NCBI RefSeq assembly: GCF_000069185.1
Contig: NC_010397.1
Span: forward strand, 4,898,001 to 4,962,000
Direction of reading: 5' to 3'
DNA: 64,000 nt
From: Mycobacteroides abscessus ATCC 19977
GTDB taxonomy: Bacteria; Actinomycetota; Actinomycetes; Mycobacteriales; Mycobacteriaceae
Of this stretch, positions 27,201 to 35,619 are shown piece by piece. The notes beneath the pieces are model-generated. The model was not told the origin of the DNA. It was given only the letters and a program-made list of their open reading frames with translations, and did no database searches. The position numbers were made by a program, and so were the translations under genes. Within the stretch, counting starts at the first letter, position 1. Each line of letters opens with the position of its first letter.

Positions 27201-29093
27201 GCGGCACGCGAGAAGGCTCACCAACCCGCACTCGCGTTGACTTTGAACAACTATGCCAATGCGCTCACCAAAGCCGGCCACCACACCCTCGCTATGCAGG
27301 CCACAGAAAATGCACTGTGGTACTACCGGCAGGCATGGCAGACCAACCTCGGCCTGAATGTCGAGTTAGCGAAAATCCTCTGCAACTACAGCCATCGCCT
27401 TGCGGCTGCGGCACGTTTCACGGACGCGATCAATGCAGCCTCTGAAGCGATCACGGTGCTCCAGCCAACTGCCGCCGATGACCCACAAAAACAGGCCATC
27501 GTGTTCGGCGCTCAAGCCGACATCAACGACTACAGAAGGCAACTGGGCCTCCCGGGACAGAACGCATCCGTGACGAGAAACGTCACGCAACAGGCAGTGG
27601 CCCTCGCAGTGACCGGTGCGATGAGCCCAAGCCAACTAGCCGATCTATACACACAGACCGCTCGATCGTGCGCTGACGATCCAGCACAGGCGCTAGATCA
27701 TCTCGAACATGCGGTCGCGGTGCTTCGCGAAGCCGGTATGTCCAACACCTCCATGTATGGGAGGGCGTTGCGCAATACCGCGATGATGCTCGGCGAAACC
27801 CAACAGCTGGAATCGGCTCTGAACGCAGCAAGTGAAGCGGTACTGGTGTTCTCCAGGCTCGCCCAAGCTGACAGCTCACACCGCTATGCCTTGGCTTCCG
27901 CTCAGGGCACGCAGGCAAAACTTCTACAAGCCGCCCGTTGTCCCACACAAGCGCGGGACACGGCCATCGAGTCGCTGGACAATTTTTGTCGAGTGCCTCA
28001 GTGGACCTTTGAGGAAGTCGTCGAATGCGGACGACTTCTGGCACTGCTAGCAAGCATTCTGAGCGACTTAGGGCATGGACTCGCGGTGTTAGACGCGCAC
28101 GTCCAGCGGTGTGCCAGCAGATTGCACGGATACCTATATATGGTGCTGCACGCCAATGTGATACACGGACTACCTGCTAGCCATCCACGTACCCCAAGAT
28201 GGATATACGAGGCAATCAGCGCGATCGATGTCGCCGACCCGAAGCAAAGGTTCGGACTAGGCCAGCTTGCCCGGCCGATTCGCTCCACAGACCCAGCTCG
28301 TTTCGACGAATTATGGCAGCAAGACACCGGCGTCGATATCCCCAAGTGGATCACGATCGACGACGACAAAGTTCAACTAGCCCTTGCATGGATCTCCTGT
28401 CAAAACTACACTGCCGCAGCAGATTTCCTGCAACAGCACCCAGAGCTGCTCGGCGACGATTTCACCGCCGCGATCGATGAGGTCTACGCGCTCATAACCA
28501 CCGTAGAGCCAGCACGGGTTGATGCCCTACGCACCATTCGAGAACTCCCCCACACAAGCGTGGCATTCGATCTCGCTGAAGCTTTCCTCGCCGCTAACTT
28601 ACGGCATCGCCTGCAGATGCTAAACGAACACAGCACGTCGCTGCGCGTCGACTGGGTGAACCAGCATCTGCAAAAGCGGGTGGACAGCCCTCGTCTGCCT
28701 GCCGCGGCTGCACTCCTCGCGTTGCATGATCTCGGGCTGGGCAACCAAATCAATGCAGTTATCACCGCTGTCGACCGAGCTGAACAGCTACTGACCCAGC
28801 TCACCGTCCAGTACGGCACTGCGATAGTTCTCCTAGTAACAACCGTGCTCCTGGACATTTCCTCGGCCGATGCCACACCGGAAGTACGGATAACCGCTTC
28901 GTTTTACGTAGCAGCTGGGCTTGTCGATGCCGGTCTGCTAAAGCAGGCCCGTGAACTGATCACCACCATCTGTCAGCGGGCACCTCATCGCGTACTCGCC
29001 TGGAAAGAACTCTGTAACAGCCTATCTGGCGTCTGCCCTCATTTCCCTCGGGTCGCGGCATTGCTCGACCAATCGGTCGGCGCAAATGAGTAA
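24237..29093 (+). CDS. Caspase-like protease / STAND NTPase / TPR protein
   Basis: 1618 aa. Residues 1-200 form a caspase-like (peptidase C14) domain with LFLGFGM, the catalytic His82 in MMWSGHGREG and Cys130 in FIIDTCYSG. A STAND-type NTPase follows at about 280-680: Walker A GGPGAGKSALL (296-303) and Walker B VVGIDGLDQ with Asp382, then a winged-helix-like region with RFSHALITQHF. From about 700 to the end come tandem TPR-like helices (LQNLGSRLADVGKCDEAL, LNNYANALTKAGHHTLAMQA). This architecture matches predicted bacterial conflict/cell-death sensors, in which repeats sense a trigger, the NTPase oligomerises and the protease fires. ATG 24237 is chosen because it starts just before the first caspase strand. 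The gene overlaps the downstream lipase by 8 nt. Confidence 0.88.
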   Translation: MSIEGTESLFLGFGMQTYCNQRLNELGGTAAEVHQVSQLVGDHFTPVVLQDATETQVRQELRSRAGYFSAGEGKLVMMWSGHGREGAGDDLYLLSHDDPTIAGHVLTANEVAGHCAATGANQMLFIIDTCYSGRALSVGSRIDEYFRDHPAASAATWCGVLVACGPRDAARTRVLGEAIVRLLRYGPRLDGPHAQDVRRRWTVHQELIRGDDLCWTLIKELEQLQVEPLPTFDAIGHFPLPMIRNPLWRPAATAATVREVLTATPSRRPFFGRRRAVSTISEWIEASHYGIYLITGGPGAGKSALLAQTLRQVRTSSDRRSVAVSVNVSNLNLNRIVVCLEQALVDVGVLDSLSHGRNPLELSGALKRLVDDGEPVPVVGIDGLDQATDVSRVIDELLTPLSRAARVVVAARPIQVPSPQQRQVARPGEWSVQADHMPIAAVLTEPQRMLDLDASEQRASGWQAIKDLLKSRLAEIDTDIDHAAVFDALQRALEAGSTPPFVLANLVVDRLRTASPGVGTHGFDIAESVGAALDDLVALSYNDAAPTRRAKCLLQTLAFGLGAGLPEAEWLAIANGVSWLSEQLSREDIADVLAALSDYIVEDSESGYATYRFSHALITQHFANQARAHDESAPLRVAAALTAAARALNPAPHLTNSPHLRRYLWCYVAQAAEPGLDLLRGNPLFAMDLVAAALAVSAARAQQRQLPEATHLAEEAVTLLTDLDHTTELDEVLPRVHLAAVQHAGGEITNAVENQRRAVEIIDQHGVAGSWQNFDHPAILCNYANMLIDAQRPDTAITAARQAVELEEKSKRVGANNGHRLGAAHNTLSLAYNLARRHSEAVAASRDAVRALENSVSERDNALLAQALQNLGSRLADVGKCDEALNVTERSRRIARELTQVNPIWREVLLGVLGDLAVRHEQCGYQEQALALMATVVEEYSAVSLPTAHQAIDRARALSNYSHMLQQQDRSTAALKPAYEAVQIMEELAAREKAHQPALALTLNNYANALTKAGHHTLAMQATENALWYYRQAWQTNLGLNVELAKILCNYSHRLAAAARFTDAINAASEAITVLQPTAADDPQKQAIVFGAQADINDYRRQLGLPGQNASVTRNVTQQAVALAVTGAMSPSQLADLYTQTARSCADDPAQALDHLEHAVAVLREAGMSNTSMYGRALRNTAMMLGETQQLESALNAASEAVLVFSRLAQADSSHRYALASAQGTQAKLLQAARCPTQARDTAIESLDNFCRVPQWTFEEVVECGRLLALLASILSDLGHGLAVLDAHVQRCASRLHGYLYMVLHANVIHGLPASHPRTPRWIYEAISAIDVADPKQRFGLGQLARPIRSTDPARFDELWQQDTGVDIPKWITIDDDKVQLALAWISCQNYTAAADFLQQHPELLGDDFTAAIDEVYALITTVEPARVDALRTIRELPHTSVAFDLAEAFLAANLRHRLQMLNEHSTSLRVDWVNQHLQKRVDSPRLPAAAALLALHDLGLGNQINAVITAVDRAEQLLTQLTVQYGTAIVLLVTTVLLDISSADATPEVRITASFYVAAGLVDAGLLKQARELITTICQRAPHRVLAWKELCNSLSGVCPHFPRVAALLDQSVGANE

Positions 29094-30459
29094 CAACGAC
29101 CTAGTGGTAGTGATACCTGGGATCGGGGGCAGCACCCTCGAACGCGGCACCATCCCGCTGTGGTCTACCAAGCCGGGGAAGCTGATCACCGCTCTTACTG
29201 TGTTGACCACGCATCTTCAGACATTGCAGCTGCCTGACGGGATCGGCGATGAGGCCCCCGACGACGGGGTGCGGGCGGGCACGGCGATCTCAAGCCTGCA
29301 TGTAATACCGGGGCTTTGGTCACCAGCACACGGGTACCAACGACTTGTACGCCACCTGCAGCCTCTGTTCATGCCGACTAAGAGACATGCCCGGGGGTAC
29401 GCCATCACCAATCCTCTGGTTTTTCCTTATGATTGGCGCTTATCCAACCGATACACGGCGCGCCAGCTCAAAGTTTTCGTCGAGCGGGCTCTGGGCCAAT
29501 GGCGTGAGTACGCCCCCGAAAACCGTGACGCACAAGTCGTTTTCGTATGTCACTCCATGGGCGGTCTGGTGGCTCGCTGGTACATCAGCTGCGAGGGCGG
29601 GGCTGAACTGACACGCAAACTGATCACGCTAGGCACCCCTCACCGAGGGGCGCTCAAGGCGCTAGCGGTGCTGACTGAAGGCCCGTTGCCTCAGCTGGGC
29701 AGATTCGGCGAGTGGCTGCATCAGACGGCTATCTCGTTTCCTTCCATCGCCCAGCTACTGCCGAGTTATGCCTGTGTCAACGGCGAGCACGGGCCTGAAT
29801 ACCTTGTCGATCAACTCTGTTCACCATTGCCGACCAGATGTATCAAAGATTCGGCTCGGTTTTACCAGGAGCTGGAAGTTGCCGAAGACGCCGATAGCGG
29901 CAGCAGAAGCCGCACACACGTGATAATCGGAGGCAGCCAGAATACCGCCGTTTCGGCCACTCTATCCGGCGGCCGCTACAGATACTCGCTTCTGCTCGAC
30001 GGAATCGAGCCGGGTGGAGACGGCACCGTGTCGGCGGCGTCAGTACCGAAAGGTATTGCGCTCGACTCTAATTCGATCCGAAGAATCGCCGACAAGCACG
30101 GCAATCTGCACTGCAATAAAGCCGCCATCTACGAAATAGAATCGATCATCACTGCGGCGCCAATCATGATTAAAAGCTTTGCTTCACAAGATCTCTCGGT
30201 CTGCACGCCGGAACTGGTCTCCGCCGATCAACGTTTCAGTGCAACCATCACGTCCCCTTCAGGACGTTGCGCAGTAGAGATTGCCCTCTACGACGAACGC
30301 AACACTCAGGTTGAACGGCTCGTTAAGACAATCGGCACAGATCCGACGGTCTACACAACCGATCCTCTCAAACCAGGCGGGTACACATGCACCGTCCGTA
30401 AAACCAACGACCCACTCTCGGGGGTTACCTCACCATTCTTGGTGTGGGCTCGGCATTAA
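29086..30459 (+). CDS. LCAT-like lipase/acyltransferase with C-terminal beta domain
   Basis: 457 aa. It opens with LVVVIPGIGGSTL, typical of lecithin:cholesterol acyltransferase-like hydrolases, and has FPYDWRLSNR, the nucleophile CHSMGG (Ser157), LGTPHRGA, GGDGTVS (acid) and HGNLHCN (His). The first Gly of G-x-S-x-G is Cys. Residues about 365-457 form an Ig-like beta domain (RFSATITSPSGRCAVEIALY, GGYTCTVRKT). No signal peptide, so it acts in the cytoplasm. Its ATG lies inside the 3' end of the caspase gene (8-nt overlap), implying fixed stoichiometry; a membrane-lipid effector released by the caspase module is the natural inference. Confidence 0.88.
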   Translation: MSNNDLVVVIPGIGGSTLERGTIPLWSTKPGKLITALTVLTTHLQTLQLPDGIGDEAPDDGVRAGTAISSLHVIPGLWSPAHGYQRLVRHLQPLFMPTKRHARGYAITNPLVFPYDWRLSNRYTARQLKVFVERALGQWREYAPENRDAQVVFVCHSMGGLVARWYISCEGGAELTRKLITLGTPHRGALKALAVLTEGPLPQLGRFGEWLHQTAISFPSIAQLLPSYACVNGEHGPEYLVDQLCSPLPTRCIKDSARFYQELEVAEDADSGSRSRTHVIIGGSQNTAVSATLSGGRYRYSLLLDGIEPGGDGTVSAASVPKGIALDSNSIRRIADKHGNLHCNKAAIYEIESIITAAPIMIKSFASQDLSVCTPELVSADQRFSATITSPSGRCAVEIALYDERNTQVERLVKTIGTDPTVYTTDPLKPGGYTCTVRKTNDPLSGVTSPFLVWARH

Positions 30460-30539
30460 CGGATCCGCACCATAGGACTGCACTGTGCAAACTAGACGCA
30501 GCGCGCGCTCCTACAGTCAGGACCGGTACGGCCGCAGAA

Positions 30540-30938
30540 TCACCCGGCTGTCGCGAATTGCCTTGCTGCGGAGAGGATGCGCGGACCAACAGCCTCGATA
30601 TCACCTTCGCGTAACAGTCGCGCGGGCGATGCATCTCCCAATGCGGGGTTCAGGCCCTGAAACCATGCCTGCGCGACACTGGAGGGCCCGCGGGACATGA
30701 TCAGGCTGGCCGCGTGAAAGGCCAAACGGAGCCGTTCGATGTCCTCGGCGTTCGCGAGTTCACGGGTTCCCTCTGCCCACTGCTTAGCGGCGCGGGTTTC
30801 CTTGACTTTTCCGAGGTAGGCGACCAGCTTGAACCCGAGCTGGTCGGCCAGGGCCGTGACTAGTTCAGGGGTATTCATGGCGAGCGCTTCGCGGTGCAGG
30901 ACGAGGTCAGACATGGCTATCGAATCATCTATCGCCAT
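30540..30938 (-). CDS. Orphan Xre/MbcA/ParS-type antitoxin-like protein
   Basis: 132 aa in the longest frame (starts at 30938 or 30914 possible; no good ribosome-binding site, perhaps leaderless). An N-terminal helical region (ELVTALADQLGFKLVAYLG) is followed by AWFQGLNPALGDASPARLL and REGDIEAVGPRILSAARQF, the DUF2384/MbcA-type toxin-binding segment. Such antitoxins usually precede a RES-domain toxin, but none is adjacent. It is convergent with the lipase gene. Confidence 0.7.
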   Translation of the reverse strand: MAIDDSIAMSDLVLHREALAMNTPELVTALADQLGFKLVAYLGKVKETRAAKQWAEGTRELANAEDIERLRLAFHAASLIMSRGPSSVAQAWFQGLNPALGDASPARLLREGDIEAVGPRILSAARQFATAG

Positions 30939-31295
30939 AATTGATCGGTTCTCAAATTCCGCGTCACCTCACGATTCCTTAACCTGCGGTGATGCACGTT
31001 CTTTAAATGCGTGTCGTTTAAGTTTAGCCTCGACTCCGTGTCATTTCTTCAATATCGAGTGGGTTCACGTCACAGCAGGAGTTGAAGGCAGCTGACTGTT
31101 TATCGCTGTGGTGATGCAGAACGCACGACCACTGGTGTCTTCGGTTTCTCTATCCCAGGGTTTCCGTCGTGGGCCAGCACTCAACCGACCGCTAGTTTCG
31201 ATGAAAGGTCAATCCGGCTCTTAACAGTCGTGTCGGTTTCCGGTCTCCCTGCGATTCTCTAGCACGTCGACGTAGTCGGAACGGATGACCTTCCG
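30939..31295. other. AT-richer intergenic region
   Basis: About 360 bp between the divergent antitoxin-like gene and the PD-(D/E)XK gene. It has AT-rich tracts (CTTTAAATG and GTTTAAGTTTAG, about 31000-31030) that may be promoters. No gene supported. Confidence 0.5.
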
Positions 31296-33419
31296 GTGTC
31301 GCGACCGCTTATCAGCGTTGTCTCGGACGAGACACAGGCCGCTCGCATGTCGATTTCGGGGCTTCTTGTCGGATCGCCGATTTACGATCCCGCCATGCCT
31401 CGACTTGGTGGATTCCCACAGCGGCGATCTTTGGATTCTGATGCCTTGTTCGAGTCCGCAATGGGCTCCGAGGCCGGGGTCATGCAGAGGTCACTGCCGC
31501 CGGGGCCCGAACGCGACGCGCTCCTCGCCAAGATATTCGAAGCAGCTCAGGCCTCTGCTGGGGATCTCCCTGCGTTAATCGAGGAGCTCCGCGGCCTGAT
31601 GGTCGGCCGGGATCTGACCCAACTCATCAACTCGGTGGTGGTCCCCGCTACAACGGTGGCGTACACCGATGGCGAAAGCCTCGCCGATGGAGATGCGACA
31701 TCGTCGTGGGCGGCCAAGATCGAATACCTCGTGGGTGTTGCGCTATCAGTGGACCCCGAAGGAGACACCGATACCCCGCCGCAAGTCTCGCAGCGCGTAA
31801 GGCAGCTGATCAGCGACATCTTTGAAGCCGACCAATTGAACATGCTTACCGACGGTCTCGCACACGCTGACCGCGGCGACGGGCACCGTGAGCTTTTGTT
31901 GCAGCAGCTGCGATTGGAGTATCAGGTGGACCGGATGCCCGGCTACGCGGTGCATCTGGAAGAGGTTGACACCGAGGTGTTCGGGCGGCACCGCGACTAT
32001 TACGTGAATGGGCTCGGTTTCGATCCCGCGGATGTCATCCGGGTTACTCGACGGCGTGCCTGTTGGTTGAACCAGACATTCAAGTCGGCTCTGGACGCGC
32101 TAGAGGACGTTCTGAACGGTGGCGTTCCGAACCCCATGGCCGAAGAGACCATGCGCAAGGGGCTTGATGCACCTACGCTGTGGGATCCCGACGATGTTGC
32201 GGCCTGCACCGATATCCCTGTGGAGCAGATCATCGCGATGCTGGAGTTCTTCTCCGTCGAATTCGGCTGCCAGCCCGAGTTCCGTGCCCCTAGGGACGCG
32301 AATCGGGTGCGCACCCATCCTGTCATCAAACTCGATGATGGCACCTACCTAGTTCCGGACTCGTGGTCGATGTCGGCGGTTCTTCACCACCGTCTAGCGG
32401 TAGAGCCAAAACGCAGCGGCTACGACCCGCAGAAGTACTTCAAGCACCGCCAAGACGCACACGAACGCCTGATCGCCAGCACATTGACGAACGTGTTCGG
32501 AACCTCGAACGTCCACCCGTCGCAGCACTACACACTGGCTTCTGGAGACAACGGCGAGATCGATGCGCTGGTCTGTGCCGAGTGGCCACTCGTCGTCGAA
32601 GCCAAGGCGATCGCACTGACTGAGCGCGGTCGGCGTGGCTACACAGACCGCGTTGACAAGAAACTCCAGGAGATCCTCGGCAAGGCGCTCGAGCAGACTG
32701 ACCGCGCACTGACCTACATCCTCGACGAGAACGGTCGATCCTTCGCCTCTAAGCAGGGCGGTCCGCAGATCTCACTGCTCCCGGCTGACATCGCCGGCGG
32801 GACCGCGATCATCATCACGTTCGAGCGAATCGACCCCTTCGCTTTCGGCGGGCTGGCGGTCGCCGGCGATGTCAATAGACCAACTTGGGTCATATCTCTG
32901 ACGGACTTGCTGATGGTCGCCGAAATCCTCTCGGACCCGGCAGCATTCCATCACTACGCACATACACGTGCGCGCATGTACTCCGCTGAGGCGTCGGTGT
33001 TCTCGGAGGCCGACGCGCTCGGCGCCTACCTGCTCAATCGCCTCCGTATCGTGGACCAATCGACGTCCGAGGGCTCACCGCGCATCTTCATCGGATACTC
33101 ATGCGCGGAAATCAATGACTTCTACACCCGGCAGGAAATCGGGCTTGAAGCCGACAGGCCCACAACGGGTATACCGGATGAGGTCACTGACGCATTAACG
33201 AACGCGCTCCGCCAGCCAGGGTGGGCAGAGTGTCTCGACGCGGTGATGGTGGTGGACTCGTCTCGCTGGAAGAAATGGAAGCGGTTCTGGGGCAAGCACC
33301 GACGCGGCGGCGACTTCGCCCTCAACGACCAGGTGTCACTCGTGTCCTTGCCCGATGGGCAGTCATCGCTCGAACGCATCGACGGCACGATCAGGCTCAA
33401 TATTCCGTCTCGACGATGA
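31296..33419 (+). CDS. Large protein with central PD-(D/E)XK nuclease-like motif
   Basis: 707 aa from GTG 31296; the start is uncertain (ATG 31347 and 31395 also possible) because none has a clear ribosome-binding site. The N-terminal 400 residues are helical and unrecognised. At about 410-445 the sequence HPSQHYTLASGDNGEID (Asp423) followed by PLVVEAKAI (Glu435-x-Lys437) forms a PD-(D/E)XK pattern. The last 250 residues alternate strands and helices (GTAIIITFERIDPFAFGG, WVISLTDLLMVAEIL). It is probably a stand-alone DNA-cleaving defence protein; no methyltransferase is adjacent. Confidence 0.65.
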   Translation: MSRPLISVVSDETQAARMSISGLLVGSPIYDPAMPRLGGFPQRRSLDSDALFESAMGSEAGVMQRSLPPGPERDALLAKIFEAAQASAGDLPALIEELRGLMVGRDLTQLINSVVVPATTVAYTDGESLADGDATSSWAAKIEYLVGVALSVDPEGDTDTPPQVSQRVRQLISDIFEADQLNMLTDGLAHADRGDGHRELLLQQLRLEYQVDRMPGYAVHLEEVDTEVFGRHRDYYVNGLGFDPADVIRVTRRRACWLNQTFKSALDALEDVLNGGVPNPMAEETMRKGLDAPTLWDPDDVAACTDIPVEQIIAMLEFFSVEFGCQPEFRAPRDANRVRTHPVIKLDDGTYLVPDSWSMSAVLHHRLAVEPKRSGYDPQKYFKHRQDAHERLIASTLTNVFGTSNVHPSQHYTLASGDNGEIDALVCAEWPLVVEAKAIALTERGRRGYTDRVDKKLQEILGKALEQTDRALTYILDENGRSFASKQGGPQISLLPADIAGGTAIIITFERIDPFAFGGLAVAGDVNRPTWVISLTDLLMVAEILSDPAAFHHYAHTRARMYSAEASVFSEADALGAYLLNRLRIVDQSTSEGSPRIFIGYSCAEINDFYTRQEIGLEADRPTTGIPDEVTDALTNALRQPGWAECLDAVMVVDSSRWKKWKRFWGKHRRGGDFALNDQVSLVSLPDGQSSLERIDGTIRLNIPSRR

Positions 33420-33556
33420 AAGCGCCTGCCCCCTAAGCATCTTCGCGGTTGCGAGAAGGTGACTGGTATCGGGATGTCCAGAACGGTCTGGTCCAGTGCG
33501 GTCCTGCGGCTCCGTGCGGATCAGCCGTGTCGGCGCGATGTGAGATATTCGCTGAC

Positions 33557-34332
33557 ATGGCCAATGAAACGCTTGATGACGCCGACGATCAGTGGCTTCA
33601 TGATCTGAAATGCGCTCGTGCTGAAAAGAGCTATTTTGCTCTCACTCTGGGAGCGAACCGCCGCGGAAAGCCCTTCTGGGCCAGGCAGACACACTTTGTT
33701 GGCTGGTCCGAACGAAACCCTCGTTGGGAGATCAGGGAGGCCAGCCTCGTAGATGCGGGGTGGATGACGCAGTTATGGAACGAGATCGGCCAGACCTGGA
33801 TCGTCGTGCACGACGATCGTGCGCTTGCCGTTTTCCTGAGGTGGGGTGGAATGCGCTGGTTGAGAAGGAACTCGCCGAGGATCGCATACCCGATGTGATC
33901 GGTCCTTCCGAGTGCGTGCACGACGGGGGCCTAAAGGTTGGCGGTTTCGGCTTTCTGGGAACTGGGCACTTCCCCAACGACGCGATAGAGCGTCGTGCCC
34001 CCAGCCCGAAGCTCCGTATGCGGGTGATCAAACGGGATAAGTACCGGTGCGTGATATGCGGTCGTCGGGCGATGGATCACATCGATCTCGAGTTGCATGT
34101 CCACCACCTGATCCCGTGGCGCATGGCTGGTCCGACGGCGGAAGAAAACCTCGTTACCCTGTGTGGAACTTGCCATAAGGGGCTCCTTCCGGACTATGAA
34201 CCGATGTTGCGTGAGCTTGCGGCATTACCTGGCCCAGCAAGCTCGCTCCTGGAACGTACAACCGAGTTCGATGAAGAGGCCGCGCGGTACCGAGAATGGG
34301 TCGCCCAGCTAGACACTGGCCGCGACACCTAG
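33557..34332 (+). pseudogene. HNH endonuclease gene split by a frameshift
   Basis: The first frame begins at ATG 33557 (MANETLDDADDQWLHDL) and reads through QTHFVGWSERNPRWEIREAS to about nt 33840, then drifts to a stop at 33896. The -1 frame continues sensibly with GWNALVEKELAEDRIPDVIG and a full HNH domain: CVICGRRAMDHIDLELHVHH, then LVTLCGTCH. The parts join if one base was lost near GCCGTTTTCC at about 33828-33837. Programmed -1 slippage at the TTTT run or an assembly error are alternatives. The HNH part alone could be expressed from an internal start. Confidence 0.7.
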
Positions 34333-34760
34333 CTTCGGACCATCGATTGGCATGCTCAGCTTGCCGATCTGAACAACCCGTTGTCGAACAACTCGCCGCG
34401 CTCGTTACCGTGGCTGCTCATGTATCGAGACCCTGCCGTATCAATAGGCTAGTTCGGCCACGACACGTGCCGCCCACGCGGGACATCTGATCCAGAGCCC
34501 CCAGACCCCATACTCGCATCCCCCCAAGCATCCCCCGCAGCTGATCGTCCTCGCATCTCCGACCGAGCGGCAGCGGCAGAATTCGCTTCAGCGCCGACGT
34601 ATTTGGTTATCGGACCAGTTGTCGCGCGATTTGAGGCGACGGTGTAAACAGCTCGCTTATCGGCGAACCGGCTGACACAATAGCGATGAGCTCCGAACTG
34701 CCTGCTCCACGGCGCACCGTCGGGTAGTCAGTCACAGCACCGATCTGTCAGGTAGGGGCG
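34333..34760. other. Gene-free stretch
   Basis: About 430 bp with no supportable coding frame, RNA motif or strong palindrome on either strand. Confidence 0.5.
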
Positions 34761-35042
34761 ATGAACGATATTGCGCTGCAGCATATCTGCGAGGTGTGCG
34801 GTATTCAGGCAACGCTCACACCAAGCCAGGCGTTCAAGGCCGGATGGGATTACCCACCGCATATGGGTACGTTCGCGGTTATCGGCCCCAGGGTATGTCC
34901 GGCGTGCCCGTGCACCGGCACTGTGTGGTGGGCGATCGCCGTAGACGGCCTCACGTTGGACATGCTCAGCCAGGCGCAGTGTGCGACGGTGGAGCGGATC
35001 CTCGGCGAGCCGGGCAGTATCGCTGTCGCGTCGCCCGGTTGA
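34761..35042 (+). CDS. Small protein with two CxxC motifs
   Basis: 93 aa. HICEVCG near the N-terminus and PRVCPACPC in the middle could form one Zn site, suggesting a small zinc-ribbon protein. GGTAGGGG lies just before the ATG. The C-terminus (LDMLSQAQCATVERILGEPG) is helical. No family recognised. Confidence 0.65.
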   Translation: MNDIALQHICEVCGIQATLTPSQAFKAGWDYPPHMGTFAVIGPRVCPACPCTGTVWWAIAVDGLTLDMLSQAQCATVERILGEPGSIAVASPG

Positions 35043-35225
35043 GAACCTGCGGGCACCAGCTGATTCGGTCACGCGTGGCCCCACAGGTCGTCAACATTCA
35101 GGCCTAGTCCCAGAGGTGCTCTGCAGATCGGAACCCAAAACGAGCCCTCTACCGCGTTGGCAGGAGAGCTGACATAGCTGCTGAACACGCAGCCCGTGTT
35201 GGGGCAACTGGCCTCCGGCGATGAC

Positions 35226-35555
35226 CTAACGCAACTGATTGGTCCCAGGTGAATCCGTTTGGGAGTCCGCCAGTACCGCCAGCTCCTCGGCCCACTGCCA
35301 CGCTGCACTGGGGTTACGCAGCATATGTCGTCTCTTGCTGTCACTTCTAGGTAACGGAGTGAGCAGTCCCAGCGCGATCAGGCTACGCAGAGGGCCCTGG
35401 ACGTTGCTAGTGCTCGTGCCTACAGCTGCCGCCAGGTCAGAAAGGCAAACCAGTCCATCGGTCGAACGGCCGACCGCGAGCATGACCTCCAGCCGGTAAT
35501 CCTGCCGAAATGCCTCCCGCGACATGCGTCGCAGCGCAGTCAGCTCGTCAGTCAT
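35226..35555 (-). CDS. Winged-helix transcriptional regulator
   Basis: 109 aa. The wHTH is evident: RLEVMLAVGRSTDGLVCLSD, LAAAVGTSTSNVQGPLRSL and IALGLLTPLPRSDSKRRHML. There is no metal-binding Cys pattern. It is divergent from the DUF5131 gene with GTTAC/GTAAC repeats in between, so it likely controls that gene and itself. Similar small regulators sit beside defence modules. Confidence 0.78.
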   Translation of the reverse strand: MTDELTALRRMSREAFRQDYRLEVMLAVGRSTDGLVCLSDLAAAVGTSTSNVQGPLRSLIALGLLTPLPRSDSKRRHMLRNPSAAWQWAEELAVLADSQTDSPGTNQLR

Positions 35556-35578
35556 ACCCAGTATTCTACGAGCAACAC

Positions 35579-35597
35579 GTTACGGGTAACTCGTAAC
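35579..35597. promoter_or_regulatory. GTTAC/GTAAC repeats between regulator and DUF5131
   Basis: GTTAC (35579-35583), GTAAC (35586-35590) and GTAAC (35593-35597) are spaced 2 nt apart. They form a GTTAC-GG-GTAAC palindrome and a longer CGTTAC/GTAACG one. Position in the divergent promoter suggests the binding site of the adjacent wHTH protein. Confidence 0.65.
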
Positions 35598-35619
35598 GAG
35601 AAATACGTAGGGAGGCGCA

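Noticed and set aside
29217..30459. Lipase as a secreted enzyme
   Set aside because: No signal peptide precedes the catalytic domain, and the gene is translationally coupled to a cytoplasmic STAND protein.
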